From Microcoleus sp. FACHB-61 (GTDB lineage Bacteria > Cyanobacteriota > Cyanobacteriia > Cyanobacteriales > Microcoleaceae): DNA of 64,000 nt. The position numbers were made by a program, and so were the translations under genes. Below are positions 33,808-44,400 of the stretch, piece after piece. The stretch's first letter is position 1; each line of letters starts with the position of its first letter. Under the pieces are notes generated by a model, which did no database searches, was not told the DNA's origin, and saw nothing but the letters and a program-made list of their open reading frames with translations. The stretch covers positions 59,128-123,127 of the forward strand of contig JACJNY010000077.1 in assembly GCA_014695295.1 (NCBI GenBank). Reading direction: 5' to 3'.

Positions 33808-36063
33808 ATGAACAGAGAGCAGCCGATCGCTATCGGGCCCCTAGAAGTATGGGCTGGAGTAGAATGCACGGTTAACCGCGTGGGCGACGAGTATTTCGAC
33901 CAGTTGGATCGCAACGGTCACGCCACGCGCCTGGATGACCTCGACCTGTTTGCAGAACTGGGCGTGCGTGCCATCCGCTACCCCGTGCTGTGGGAACGGA
34001 CTGCACCCAACGGTTTAGAGAGTGCTGACTGGTCGTGGGCAGATGAGCGCCTGGGTCGTTTGCGCGAACTTGGGATTCATCCCATCGTTGGTCTAGTTCA
34101 CCACGGCAGCGGTCCCCGCCATACCAGCCTCATAGATCCAAGCTTCCCTGAGAAACTAGCCGAGTTCGCCCGTGCGGTTGCAGAGCGCTATCCGTGGGTA
34201 GACCGTTACACACCTGTCAATGAGCCACTGACCACGGCGCGATTTAGCGGACTCTACGGTCACTGGTATCCTCACGGACTCGATGGACTAACCTTCGCCC
34301 GTGCCTTGTTGATAGAGTGCCGTGCCACTGTACTCTCGATGCGGGCAATTCGTGAGATAAACCCTGCGGCACAACTGGTGCAGACTGAGGACATGGGTAA
34401 AACTTACAGCACCCCCCTACTCGCGTATCAGGCAGAATTTGAGAACGAGCGCCGCTGGTTGAGCTTCGATTTGCTGTGTGGCCGATTGAATCGGTCTAGC
34501 CCCATGTGGGGTTACCTACGCTACTTGGGCATTGAGGAAGCCGAACTCGATTGGTTCCTGGAGAATCCCTGCCCGCCAGACGTGTTGGGGCTTAATTATT
34601 ACGTAACCAGCGAACGCTTTCTGGATGAACGCATAGAAAACTACCCAGACTCCTCGGTTTGCGGAAACGATAAACACAAGTACATCGACATAGAGGCAGT
34701 GCGTGTCTGTGCTGAGGGTCCAGCAGGTTTGCGTGCGCTGATCAAAGAGACATGGGAACGCTACGGGCTACCCATCGCCGTGACAGAGGCACACCTCGGT
34801 TGCACTCGCGAGGAGCAACTGCGCTGGCTTTATGAAATATGGCAGGCAGCGCTTTCTATGTGCCGCGAGGGCGTGGACGTGCGTGGGGTGACTGTTTGGT
34901 CTCTCTTGGGTACGTTTGACTGGAATGTTTTGCTGACCCGCGCCGATGGCTACTATGAGTCGGGAGTATTTGATGTGCGTGGTTCCCATCCGCGCCCGAC
35001 CGCCCTTGCCGGGCTGGTACGGGATTTAGCAGAGGGACGCCAGCCCGACCACCCCGTCCTCGACGTGCCTGGATGGTGGCGCCGACCTGTGAGGCTGCTT
35101 TATCCACCTTATAGTTGTTGCGCAGATGGGCAGCAGGATAGCTGGGTTATGGGGGCCCAAGACTGGCGAGTGCAAAAGAACATGACTAATTCCCAATTAG
35201 CAATTACCAATCCCCCGCCTGTGCGTCCGCTGGCAATTATTGGAGCCACAGGAACGCTGGGCAAGGCTTTTGCCCGCCTGTGCGATCTCCGGGGCATCCC
35301 ATACCACCTCCTGACACGCCAGGAGATGGACATTACCGACCTCGCGTCCGTCCGTGCCGCTCTTTGTGAGTTGCATCCGTGGGCGGTTGTGAACGCTGCT
35401 GGGTACGTTCGCGTGGATGATGCGGAGCGCGAACCTGACATCTGTCTGCGCGTGAATGCTGAGGGTCCAGCCATCCTCGCTGCTGCTTGCGCCGATCTGG
35501 GAGTGGCGCTGCTTACGTTCTCATCAGACCTTGTATTCGATGGGGCTGGTGCTACCCCTTATGTAGAAAGCAACGCTGTTGCACCCCTCAACGTGTATGG
35601 GCGCAGCAAAGCTCTGGCGGAGGCGCGGGTCTTAAAGGCTAATCCCTCAGCGCTAGTAATCCGCACGAGTGCATTCTTCGGGCCGTGGGATGAGTATAAC
35701 TTCGTTACCATCGCACTGCGTGAGTTGGCTGCTGGGCAGACGTTCGTAACCGCCGATGATTCGGTTGTTTCGCCTACCTATGTCCCGGATTTGGTGAATG
35801 CCAGCCTCGATTTGTTAATTGACGGCGAGTACGGCTTGTGGCATTTAGCTAATAAGAGTGCTATCACTTGGACGGAGTTGGCGCGACTGGCGGCTTCTGT
35901 AGCGGGTGTTGATGCTTCTGGTGTGGAAGCTCGTCCTACGCGAGAACTTGGTTTTGCCGCTGCCCGTCCAACTTACAGCGTTCTCGGCAGCGAGCGCGGC
36001 TTACTACTCCCGGATCTTGACCATGCCATGTCCCGGTACTTAGCCGATCGGCAACCAGTTTAG
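33808..36063 (+). CDS. GH1 beta-glycosidase fused to RmlD-like (dTDP-4-dehydrorhamnose reductase) SDR
   Basis: A 751-residue fusion. Residues 10-425 are GH1-like, with acid/base Glu139 in YTPVNEPLT and candidate nucleophile Glu327 in IAVTEAHLG. Residues about 474-745 are an extended SDR: GATGTLG (479-485) for NAD(P)H and YGRSK (Tyr597, Lys601) for catalysis, as in RmlD. The linker 459-471 is MTNSQLAITNPPP. Its DNA (35182-35220) matches the TAATTxCCAATT-type low-complexity sequence that occurs as non-coding DNA elsewhere in the window, as if the two genes were joined by in-frame readthrough of an intergenic spacer. Codon use is GC-richer than its neighbours and lacks their repeats. A bifunctional sugar-modifying role is inference. 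Confidence 0.88.
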   Translation: MNREQPIAIGPLEVWAGVECTVNRVGDEYFDQLDRNGHATRLDDLDLFAELGVRAIRYPVLWERTAPNGLESADWSWADERLGRLRELGIHPIVGLVHHGSGPRHTSLIDPSFPEKLAEFARAVAERYPWVDRYTPVNEPLTTARFSGLYGHWYPHGLDGLTFARALLIECRATVLSMRAIREINPAAQLVQTEDMGKTYSTPLLAYQAEFENERRWLSFDLLCGRLNRSSPMWGYLRYLGIEEAELDWFLENPCPPDVLGLNYYVTSERFLDERIENYPDSSVCGNDKHKYIDIEAVRVCAEGPAGLRALIKETWERYGLPIAVTEAHLGCTREEQLRWLYEIWQAALSMCREGVDVRGVTVWSLLGTFDWNVLLTRADGYYESGVFDVRGSHPRPTALAGLVRDLAEGRQPDHPVLDVPGWWRRPVRLLYPPYSCCADGQQDSWVMGAQDWRVQKNMTNSQLAITNPPPVRPLAIIGATGTLGKAFARLCDLRGIPYHLLTRQEMDITDLASVRAALCELHPWAVVNAAGYVRVDDAEREPDICLRVNAEGPAILAAACADLGVALLTFSSDLVFDGAGATPYVESNAVAPLNVYGRSKALAEARVLKANPSALVIRTSAFFGPWDEYNFVTIALRELAAGQTFVTADDSVVSPTYVPDLVNASLDLLIDGEYGLWHLANKSAITWTELARLAASVAGVDASGVEARPTRELGFAAARPTYSVLGSERGLLLPDLDHAMSRYLADRQPV

Positions 36064-36087
36064 ATTTTCGAGTAGGAAGGACTAAAT

Positions 36088-36168
36088 ATGTCTCAGGCAC
36101 GAGCAACAGATTTGGAGCGAGCAATCCTCTGCTCACCAAGGCTTCATCAATTGCATTCGTTAGCTTGA
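36088..36168 (+). CDS. 26-residue ORF with a good ribosome-binding site
   Basis: AGGAAGG lies eight bases before ATG 36088, giving MSQARATDLERAILCSPRLH and six more residues before TGA at 36166-36168. No family is recognised. It follows the fusion gene closely. It may be the stub of a lost downstream gene whose start survived. Confidence 0.3.
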   Translation: MSQARATDLERAILCSPRLHQLHSLA

Positions 36169-36284
36169 CTTTGACTCGAGCTGGCTCTATATTTTGGCGG
36201 ACTTGATTTCGATCGCGAGCGCGATTTACCCTATCGCCTCTCTTCGTTTAGAAAGTCTACCTTTGATTCTAGCTTTGAATTCGT

Positions 36285-36313
36285 GCAGCCACAGGTGTTA
36301 ACCTGTAGGCTGC
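36285..36313. terminator. hairpin downstream of pdhA
   Basis: GCAGCCACAGGT pairs with ACCTGTAGGCTGC (one mismatch and a four-base loop). It lies just after the pdhA stop (36340 on the - strand) and lacks a strong T run, so it may end pdhA transcription with help. Confidence 0.5.
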
Positions 36314-36339
36314 AACCGCACGCAAAATATCTCTAAAGA

Positions 36340-37377
36340 CTATTCATCTTCAGCATAGATAAACCGATACAATTCGCTAGGATCTGGCTCGGGGCTTTTC
36401 TCCGCAAAATCTACCGCATCATCAATTACAGCTTGAATCTTATTCTCGATCGCCTTTAATTCTTCAGCAGTTGCCAAAGTTCGATCGATCAAATCAGCAG
36501 CCAACTTCTTAATCGGATCGCGGGGGAACCAATATTCCTTCTCTTCTTTAGAACGCAACTCATCAGGATCGGCCAAAGAATGGCCGCGAAAGCGATAAGT
36601 CAAAGCCTCGATCAAAGTCGGCCCCTCGCCGGCGCGCGCGCGAGCAACAGCTTCTTTCGCTACTTCCCGCACCGCCAAAACATCCATCCCGTCAACCTCG
36701 ACGCCAACCATGCCAAAAGCATGAGCTTTCTTGTAAATCATCGGGTCAGAAGTAGCTCGCTCGTGGGCCATCCCGATCGCCCATTTGTTGTTTTCCACCA
36801 CATAAAGAATCGGCAACTTCCACAAAGCCGCCATATTCAAACACTCAAAAAACTGCCCGTTATTTGCAGCACCATCGCCAAAAAAACAAGCAGTCACGCC
36901 ATCAGAACTCTCGTCCCCCAAAGCTTCGCGCCGGTACTTCGATTGAAAAGCCGCCCCCGTAGCTACAGGAATCCCCTCAGCCACAAAAGCATAACCTCCC
37001 AAGAGTCGGTGTTCGGCCGAAAACATATGCATCGAACCGCCGCGGCCCTTCGAGCAACCGGTTTCCTTCCCGAATAACTCCGCCATTACCTCCCGCGCCG
37101 GCACGCCCGCGCTCAAGGCGTGAACGTGATCGCGGTAGGTGCTGCTGACGAAATCAGTGTCATCCCGGCGCATCGATCGAATCACGCCAGTAGAGACAGC
37201 TTCCTGACCGTTGTACAAGTGGACAAAACCAAACATTTTGCCCCGGTAGTACATCTCAGCACACTTGTCCTCAAAGTAGCGCCCCAAGACCATATCCTCG
37301 TAGAGCATCAAGCCCTCATCCCGAGAAATGTTTACGCTTTGCGCGTCAAAAACTGGTAAAGTCCGTTCCTGAACCAT
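36340..37377 (-). CDS. pdhA: pyruvate dehydrogenase E1 component, alpha subunit
   Basis: A 345-residue protein. It is the thiamine-diphosphate half of E1, which decarboxylates pyruvate for acetyl-CoA. The ThDP-binding motif GDG..N appears as FFGDGAANNGQFFECLNMAA (about 165-185) and the lipoyl-partner and phosphorylation-loop region is RFRGHSLADPDELR (about 266-280). Other landmarks are GGSMHMFS (about 118) and VENNKWAIG. It lacks the N-terminal mitochondrial part, as is normal. It is transcribed alone here; the beta subunit is elsewhere, as usual in cyanobacteria. Confidence 0.95.
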   Translation of the reverse strand: MVQERTLPVFDAQSVNISRDEGLMLYEDMVLGRYFEDKCAEMYYRGKMFGFVHLYNGQEAVSTGVIRSMRRDDTDFVSSTYRDHVHALSAGVPAREVMAELFGKETGCSKGRGGSMHMFSAEHRLLGGYAFVAEGIPVATGAAFQSKYRREALGDESSDGVTACFFGDGAANNGQFFECLNMAALWKLPILYVVENNKWAIGMAHERATSDPMIYKKAHAFGMVGVEVDGMDVLAVREVAKEAVARARAGEGPTLIEALTYRFRGHSLADPDELRSKEEKEYWFPRDPIKKLAADLIDRTLATAEELKAIENKIQAVIDDAVDFAEKSPEPDPSELYRFIYAEDE

Positions 37378-37823
37378 AAATAATTAATACCCGACGATCG
37401 GCTTCCTAGACATCTAAATTTAAACCCAGATGGGACACAACCGCAGCAGAAAACGATCGCACCTTTTCTGTGGAGCAGTTCACCCATTGTTAAAATGAGT
37501 TTGGCAGGCGGGGCGGATTGCCGGGACTCGGCGAACCAACCGCCATCTAAACCCCATGCCAACGAATGATATAATTCCATTACTCTCAAACCCGAAAATG
37601 CTCTGCAAGTCAAACAACTCATTTAGCTGACGGGCAGTGGGGCTTTCCATTTTCCTCACTGTAAAACGCTGTAGAGACAAAAAATCAGAGTATCTCTACG
37701 GTAATTCCAACATACCGTGAATTGGGTGGTTGGAAGCCAACACCAGAATTTTTGATTTGGTTTGCGGGAGTATCTCACTTAAGATAGGCTAATTCAGTTG
37801 CTAGCGCTTTGGGGAAGTGGACA
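37378..37823. other. gene-free spacer between pdhA and the division gene
   Basis: No gene is supported; it holds the divergent promoters of pdhA and ftn2. No repeat or clear consensus promoter was recognised. Confidence 0.4.
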
Positions 37824-40136
37824 GTGTTAATTCCACTAGATTACTACCGGATTTTGGGTCTACCGATTCAAGCTACTGCCGAACAGTTGCAGCAGGCTCA
37901 CCGCGATCGAACTTTACAGCTTCCGCGCAGGGAGTATTCCGAAGTTGCGCTCGTCGCCCGCAAACAACTGCTCGATGAAGCCTGCGCCGTTCTGTCAGAC
38001 TCAGACGGGCGCAAAGCTTACGATGCCAGTTTTTTAGCCAAAACTTACGATCGAGAGTCGGAAGCCGCACAGGAAGCCAAGCACCAGAGGTCGAAAACCT
38101 CAGCAGGCACGGCCACAGTCTTGCAAGACGCAGGAGAAATTGCTCCGCCAGAGTCCAAGGCTTTAGAGGCTGCTCCCGACCCCCACACTCCAAGTATTGA
38201 AATCGATGACAACCAATTCGTAGGAGCCCTGCTCATACTGCAAGAACTGGGGGAATACGAACTCGTACAGAAGCTGGGTCGCCCGTATCTTAACAATGGC
38301 AGCATCGCGATCGCAGAAGGTCGTTTCGGCGACCCCCAGCTCGTGCGGCCAGATATAGTTTTAACCGTCAGCCTTGCCTGTCTAGAACTCGGCCGCGAAC
38401 AGTGGCAGCAAGGTCAGTACGAAAATGCAGCAAGATCATTAGAAGCAGGCCAAGAAGTGCTGCTGCTTGAGGGCCTATTTCCAAGCGTGAGGGGTGAAAT
38501 GCAAGCCGACCTATACAAACTCCGTCCGTACAACATTTTAGAGTTACTATCCCTCCCCGAAGAAAAAGTCGCCGAGCGTCGCCGGGGACTGGAAATCCTG
38601 CGAGAAATGCTTCAAGAACGGGGCGGCATCGACGGATCGGGAGACGATCGATCGGGCTTAGGAATAGAAGACTTCCTCCGCTTCGTCCAGCAATTGCGCA
38701 AACACCTAACCAGCAGCGAGCAGCAGACCCTATTTGAAGCCGAAGCCGGCCGCCCCTCCGCAGTCGCTACTTACCTCTCGGTCTACACCCTGTTAGCCCA
38801 AGGATTTGCCGCCAGACAGCCATCGATGATCCGTCGCGCCAAGCTGATGCTGATGCAGCTCGGTCGCCGCCAAGACGTTCACCTGGAAAAAGCCGTTTGT
38901 TCCCTGCTGCTGGGCCAGACAGAAGAAGCCAGCAGAGCCCTCGAACTGAGTTCGGAAAAAGAACCGCTCGCCTTCATTCGCGAACATTCCCAAGATTCTC
39001 CCGATTTGTTGCCCGGACTGTGCTTGTACGCCGAACACTGGCTGCAAGAGGAGGTGTTTCCCCACTTCCGCGACTTGGCCAACCAGTCAGTCTCCTTGAA
39101 AGATTACTTTGCCGACCCGAAAGTACAAGCTTACCTAGAAGCTTTGCCACAGGACGCAGAAACCGCCAACGAATGGGTCGTCGTGCAGCCCCGCTCCGGC
39201 AAGCCCCCGGGGCGACTGCAACCGACTGCTGGCCGATCGCCCGCAGCAATACCCCCACCGCCACCCACAGCCAATCAGGGAGCCAGTACCGTCACCTTGA
39301 CCCCCGTACCGGCCGACACCTCCAGCGCAGCCTCGGGCCCGAAATCCCCGGCAAAGGCGGCCGCGCTAGGCGCTGTTGCCGTCTCTCTCCCGACAGCTAC
39401 GGCGGCACAGCCTGCAGACTCGACCCCGAAACAACGCCGGCGCCAACATTCAGGGCGCAGCGGAGCAACGGGCAAGGGGGTAACAGGCGATTTGGTCGAT
39501 CGGGCGCGCACCAAGGCTGCAGAAATTTCCACCCAAGTCAAGTCCATGCCTCGAAACAGGCTGGCTTTGTTTCTAGTCGCAGGTGTCCTGAGCCTGTTAC
39601 TTTTGTGGTTCATACTCAGTCTGTTGGCGAGCGCGATGCAAGCCCTCTCGGGCCCATCCCTGCAAGGAGAGCAAGCGCTGATCGGGCTGGAAACACCGCC
39701 GGTAGAAATCCCTCCTGTTTCCGTGGCCCCAGAACCTGGCGCGGCAGTGTCGGGAGCAATCACTGAGGAATCAGCCGAACAAATTGTTCAAAGCTGGCTG
39801 TCGGCAAAAGCAGCGGCTTTGGGCCCCAACCATGCTGTCGAAGAGTTAAAGCAAGTTCTGACAGAACCGGCTTTGTCTCGCTGGCAATTGATGGCAGAAG
39901 CTCAAGAGCGAAATAACGCCCACCAGCGTTACGTACACAAGCTGCAAGTTAATGGAGTTACCCCAAATCCGACTAATCCCGATCGCGCCCAAGTAGAAGC
40001 CCAAGTAGCGGAAAAAGCCGAAGTGTTCGATCGCTCTCAGCTCGTTACTTCGCGCAACGAAAACCTGCGGGTGCGCTACGACTTGATCCGCCAAGACGGA
40101 CAGTGGCGGATTATGGATTGGCAAGTGATAAAGTAA
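37824..40136 (+). CDS. ftn2: Ftn2/ZipN (ARC6-type) cell-division protein
   Basis: A 770-residue homologue of the cyanobacterial Ftn2/ZipN and chloroplast ARC6, which tethers FtsZ to the membrane. A DnaJ-like segment (IPLDYYRILGLPIQATAEQL at the N-terminus, J-like to about residue 65, without the HPD tripeptide), an alpha-solenoid middle, a low-complexity Pro/Ala linker (about 455-560), one TM helix (about 585-608, RLALFLVAGVLSLLLLWF) and a C-terminal IMS/DUF4101 domain (about 650-770, ending RIMDWQVIK) occur in order. GTG 37824 is preferred because relatives begin M-x-IPLDYYRI; a TTG at 37809 adds five residues. It is the only division gene here. Confidence 0.92.
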   Translation: MLIPLDYYRILGLPIQATAEQLQQAHRDRTLQLPRREYSEVALVARKQLLDEACAVLSDSDGRKAYDASFLAKTYDRESEAAQEAKHQRSKTSAGTATVLQDAGEIAPPESKALEAAPDPHTPSIEIDDNQFVGALLILQELGEYELVQKLGRPYLNNGSIAIAEGRFGDPQLVRPDIVLTVSLACLELGREQWQQGQYENAARSLEAGQEVLLLEGLFPSVRGEMQADLYKLRPYNILELLSLPEEKVAERRRGLEILREMLQERGGIDGSGDDRSGLGIEDFLRFVQQLRKHLTSSEQQTLFEAEAGRPSAVATYLSVYTLLAQGFAARQPSMIRRAKLMLMQLGRRQDVHLEKAVCSLLLGQTEEASRALELSSEKEPLAFIREHSQDSPDLLPGLCLYAEHWLQEEVFPHFRDLANQSVSLKDYFADPKVQAYLEALPQDAETANEWVVVQPRSGKPPGRLQPTAGRSPAAIPPPPPTANQGASTVTLTPVPADTSSAASGPKSPAKAAALGAVAVSLPTATAAQPADSTPKQRRRQHSGRSGATGKGVTGDLVDRARTKAAEISTQVKSMPRNRLALFLVAGVLSLLLLWFILSLLASAMQALSGPSLQGEQALIGLETPPVEIPPVSVAPEPGAAVSGAITEESAEQIVQSWLSAKAAALGPNHAVEELKQVLTEPALSRWQLMAEAQERNNAHQRYVHKLQVNGVTPNPTNPDRAQVEAQVAEKAEVFDRSQLVTSRNENLRVRYDLIRQDGQWRIMDWQVIK

Positions 40137-40237
40137 GGAATTGGTAATTGGTAATTGGTAATTTCTGCTTGCTAGTTGCTAATTACCAATTTCTGATTAT
40201 TAGTTGAATTTTTAATCCCAAAAGCTGGAGTTGTGAA

Positions 40238-41440
40238 TTGCAGATTATTGTTGAAGGGTGGCGTTTTATTTATCATTCCTATTGCGTAGCCAATCAATTT
40301 CAACTGCTGGAAATGCTCGATCGCCCGCAAGGACAAATTGAGCTTTTCCACCGCGATATGCCTTACATAGACGCAGCTTGGGAGACGAAAATTAGTTTGT
40401 TCGATCGCCCAAATGAAACTTTACTCCGCAGCATTAAGAGTCCTGCAGTAAATCAGTCAGCGGATGTTACTCTGCGAATGTATTGCCCGTGGGACTTCTC
40501 GGCATCCAGCAGCGCCGAAACTTGGGTATTTGCAGCGACAGAATGGGGGATTGTTACCAGTACAGTATTGCAGGCGCTCGGCGTTAAGTCGATCGCAGAA
40601 ACTCCGGTTAATTCAGAAACCAAAATTATTACACCGTCGGCGTGGTCAAAAGCCGGGTTAATTCGCAGCGGTGTTGAGGCCGATCGCATTGCCATCGTAC
40701 CTTTGGGAGTCGATCCTAAGATTTATTATCCTCTCTCGGGCGATCGGCGTCAATCGCTGCGCCAAAGCTTGGGCTGGTCAAACTATTTTATATTTTTAAA
40801 CATCGGAGGGCAAACGGATCGCAAAGGTATTCGCCCTTTATTAAAAGCCTTCGCTGCGGTAGTTGACAAATATCCAGATGCGAGATTAGTTTTAAAAGGT
40901 TCTGAACTGCTTTATCCGTCCAGAGACGAGATTGCTGAAGCCTGCCGAGTTGTGCTCAACGATGCCGAAAGAGCAAGGGTTTTACCGAGATTAATTTATA
41001 CTGGTGGCCAGCTATCTTTTGCTCAAATAGCTGAGTTTTACCAAGCAGCCGATGCTTATGTTTCTGCGTATTTAGCAGAAGGTTTTAACCTGCCGGTGTT
41101 GGAAGCTGCTGCTTGCGGTTTGCCGGTTATTTGCACTGCGGGCGGCCCTACGGATGATTTTACGCGATCGGACTTTGCACAGCAGATTGAGAGTAAATTT
41201 ACGGCTGTGGCGAGGGAGGGGGAAACTTTATTTATCCTAGCTCCTGAGTGGGAACATTTGACTGATTTGATGCGCATAGCGATCGAACAGCCGGGAATCG
41301 CTGCGAAAGCTAGGGTTGCGGGCCCGGCTTTTGTGGCTGAAAATTTTACTTGGAGGCGTGTAGTCGATCGATTGCTTGAGGTTATGGGAGGAGATAGAAA
41401 GAGAGAGGAGAAGTCTATTTTTGAGCCAATAATTTTGTAG
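40238..41440 (+). CDS. glycosyltransferase family 4-like
   Basis: A 400-residue GT-B glycosyltransferase. The donor-binding part has LNIGGQTDRKGIRPLLKAFA (about 188-207), LVLKG, and EGFNLPVLEAAACGLPVI (about 285-302), the E-x7-E type motif of GT4. The start is TTG at 40238 with GGAG nine bases upstream; the first residues MQIIVEGWRFIYHSYC are hydrophobic but no signal peptide is clear. It follows ftn2 by about 100 bases, but a repeat-like AATTGGTAATTGG run separates them. The substrate is unknown. The CRISPR array begins seven bases after its stop. Confidence 0.86.
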   Translation: MQIIVEGWRFIYHSYCVANQFQLLEMLDRPQGQIELFHRDMPYIDAAWETKISLFDRPNETLLRSIKSPAVNQSADVTLRMYCPWDFSASSSAETWVFAATEWGIVTSTVLQALGVKSIAETPVNSETKIITPSAWSKAGLIRSGVEADRIAIVPLGVDPKIYYPLSGDRRQSLRQSLGWSNYFIFLNIGGQTDRKGIRPLLKAFAAVVDKYPDARLVLKGSELLYPSRDEIAEACRVVLNDAERARVLPRLIYTGGQLSFAQIAEFYQAADAYVSAYLAEGFNLPVLEAAACGLPVICTAGGPTDDFTRSDFAQQIESKFTAVAREGETLFILAPEWEHLTDLMRIAIEQPGIAAKARVAGPAFVAENFTWRRVVDRLLEVMGGDRKREEKSIFEPIIL

Positions 41441-41447
41441 TTTGGGC

Positions 41448-44400
41448 GTTTCAAGCCCTAGATGGGGAAATAGGTTTTTTCCGGCACATCAAAATCAAAA
41501 GTATCTTGTACCAGTTGGGTTTCAATCCCTGATAGGGTTTTAGGTTTTTTCCGGCCCAAAAGCCGATCGCCCCTAGTATCTAAAGCCATACCGTTTCAAT
41601 CCCTGATAGGGTTTTAGGTTTTTTCCGGCTAATCAGTTCGATCACTGGTGCGATATCTGCTACAGCGTTTCAATCCCTGATAGGGTTTTAGGTTTTTTCC
41701 GGCTGAAAGCATGATCATTGAATTGCACCACAACGACGGCAAGTTTCAATCCCTGATAGGGTTTTAGGTTTTTTCCGGCATGGTTTTTTTCAGCCTGACG
41801 CTGACATCCCCGTAGTTTCAATCCCTGATAGGGTTTTAGGTTTTTTCCGGCATTATAGATTTGTGGTGCAGTCATAATTTTCAAGTGCTACAGTTTCAAT
41901 CCCTGATAGGGTTTTAGGTTTTTTCCGGCTGAATGGAGTGCAATTGGATGGCGATCGATTTAAGCTTTTGTTTCAATCCCTGATAGGGTTTTAGGTTTTT
42001 TCCGGCTAGGCCGAATCCTCAAGAGTGCTCGTGCCGAGCGTAATTGGTTTCAATCCCTGATAGGGTTTTAGGTTTTTTCCGGCTGAGCTGTGGAGCAAAG
42101 GATTATGTAACTACGTGGTGGTTTCAATCCCTGATAGGGTTTTAGGTTTTTTCCGGCGCGCACTTCTCGCTTTGAGCAGGAGTTCGTTCCATTTCTGGTT
42201 TCAATCCCTGATAGGGTTTTAGGTTTTTTCCGGCGCTTATGTCGCATCACTGGGACTGCCAGCAGCGGAGACTCAACACTTGTTTCAATCCCTGATAGGG
42301 TTTTAGGTTTTTTCCGGCTCACCTCCACTCGGAGGCGACCGGCCGGCCGTCTCCAGTTTCAATCCCTGATAGGGTTTTAGGTTTTTTCCGGCTTGAATCC
42401 TTTTTAGAAATTAAAGAGACAGCACCAAGTTTCAATCCCTGATAGGGTTTTAGGTTTTTTCCGGCTCACAATTTGGGAGTATCAGGGGCCTCAGGGTGTT
42501 TCAATCCCTGATAGGGTTTTAGGTTTTTTCCGGCCCGGGAGTGCATGGGGGAGCTAGTCATGGCTGGCTGTTTCAATCCCTGATAGGGTTTTAGGTTTTT
42601 TCCGGCTCGGTTGAATGAATCCTGAGCAAGTAGTTAGCCGCGTTGTTTCAATCCCTGATAGGGTTTTAGGTTTTTTCCGGCTGAAGCCCTTGCGATGCAA
42701 TTGACGAAGGAACGGGGGGTTTCAATCCCTGATAGGGTTTTAGGTTTTTTCCGGCTCCATCCTCACCCAGCGCACCTGTCGGGATTTTCCGAGGTTTCAA
42801 TCCCTGATAGGGTTTTAGGTTTTTTCCGGCTGTTCCTCTTACAACTGAGTCAGCTTGTCCTATTATGTTTCAATCCCTGATAGGGTTTTAGGTTTTTTCC
42901 GGCTCAGCCTTTTCTAAACCCATACCTAGGCGAGCATATCCAGGTTTCAATCCCTGATAGGGTTTTAGGTTTTTTCCGGCAGTAAGTTGAGCCAGTGTGC
43001 GGTTGCCAGATAGTGAGTGTTTCAATCCCTGATAGGGTTTTAGGTTTTTTCCGGCCATCGCAAGCACAATCCGCAAAGTATCTTTGCCGTTCAGTTTCAA
43101 TCCCTGATAGGGTTTTAGGTTTTTTCCGGCTCGTCGGTGATGCCGAGGCCTATCGACCGCTCCGTTTCAATCCCTGATAGGGTTTTAGGTTTTTTCCGGC
43201 ACTAGCGTTACTTTCTCGCCGTCGGCGACTGCCTGAGTGTTTCAATCCCTGATAGGGTTTTAGGTTTTTTCCGGCTCTAGCAATTTATCAAACAAGTTTG
43301 GTTCGTGTCCGGCAGTTTCAATCCCTGATAGGGTTTTAGGTTTTTTCCGGCTAGAGCAATCCGTAAATTCACTTATTTTTTCAGCCTTAAAGTTTCAATC
43401 CCTGATAGGGTTTTAGGTTTTTTCCGGCTACTCGCTGACTATTGCTACACTAGACTTTTGGTTTCAATCCCTGATAGGGTTTTAGGTTTTTTCCGGCGAG
43501 AACAGCCGACCCCCTGGCAAGAGCAGATTAGAGTTTCAATCCCTGATAGGGTTTTAGGTTTTTTCCGGCGAAATCTGGTGAGTGATTGGATGGAAGAACA
43601 AATCACAGTTTCAATCCCTGATAGGGTTTTAGGTTTTTTCCGGCTTTCTCTGATGTTGGCTTCCCGGATATCCCAGTGTCGGTTAGGTTTCAATCCCTGA
43701 TAGGGTTTTAGGTTTTTTCCGGCTAATTCGATCCATTGACATTTCGCGGCGAAGTGTTTCAATCCCTGATAGGGTTTTAGGTTTTTTCCGGCGCGATAAA
43801 CGGCTGCGAGCCGGAAATTGTGATTGTGTTTCAATCCCTGATAGGGTTTTAGGTTTTTTCCGGCGACAAAGTATTCGCCGTATGGGTCATTCACGATTGT
43901 TTCAATCCCTGATAGGGTTTTAGGTTTTTTCCGGCCCATATATGCCAAGAGTTCTGTCTTGATTCCGCCAGCTAAGTTTCAATCCCTGATAGGGTTTTAG
44001 GTTTTTTCCGGCGATGCACGCTAAATTCGCAGGCCCTGGTATGGGAGAGATTGTTTCAATCCCTGATAGGGTTTTAGGTTTTTTCCGGCGTGAGAAATAT
44101 CAAAAGTATGCTGAGCGGATTCTTGTTTCAATCCCTGATAGGGTTTTAGGTTTTTTCCGGCTAAACACTCGCTCGTTTAGTCGTATGGCAAAAAGAGTTT
44201 CAATCCCTGATAGGGTTTTAGGTTTTTTCCGGCTGATTTATGCACAGTTGCATCAGCGACTTCAATCTTTGTTTCAATCCCTGATAGGGTTTTAGGTTTT
44301 TTCCGGCGGCTATGTAAGTCAGCAGCAACGGCAGCAAGAAGCAGGTTTCAATCCCTGATAGGGTTTTAGGTTTTTTCCGGCTCAGAGTAGACCCGGAAGT

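Noticed and set aside
42695..44295. Open frames with repeated VSIPDRVLGFFR or GKNLKPYQGLK
   Set aside because: They are translations of CRISPR repeats and spacers, not proteins.
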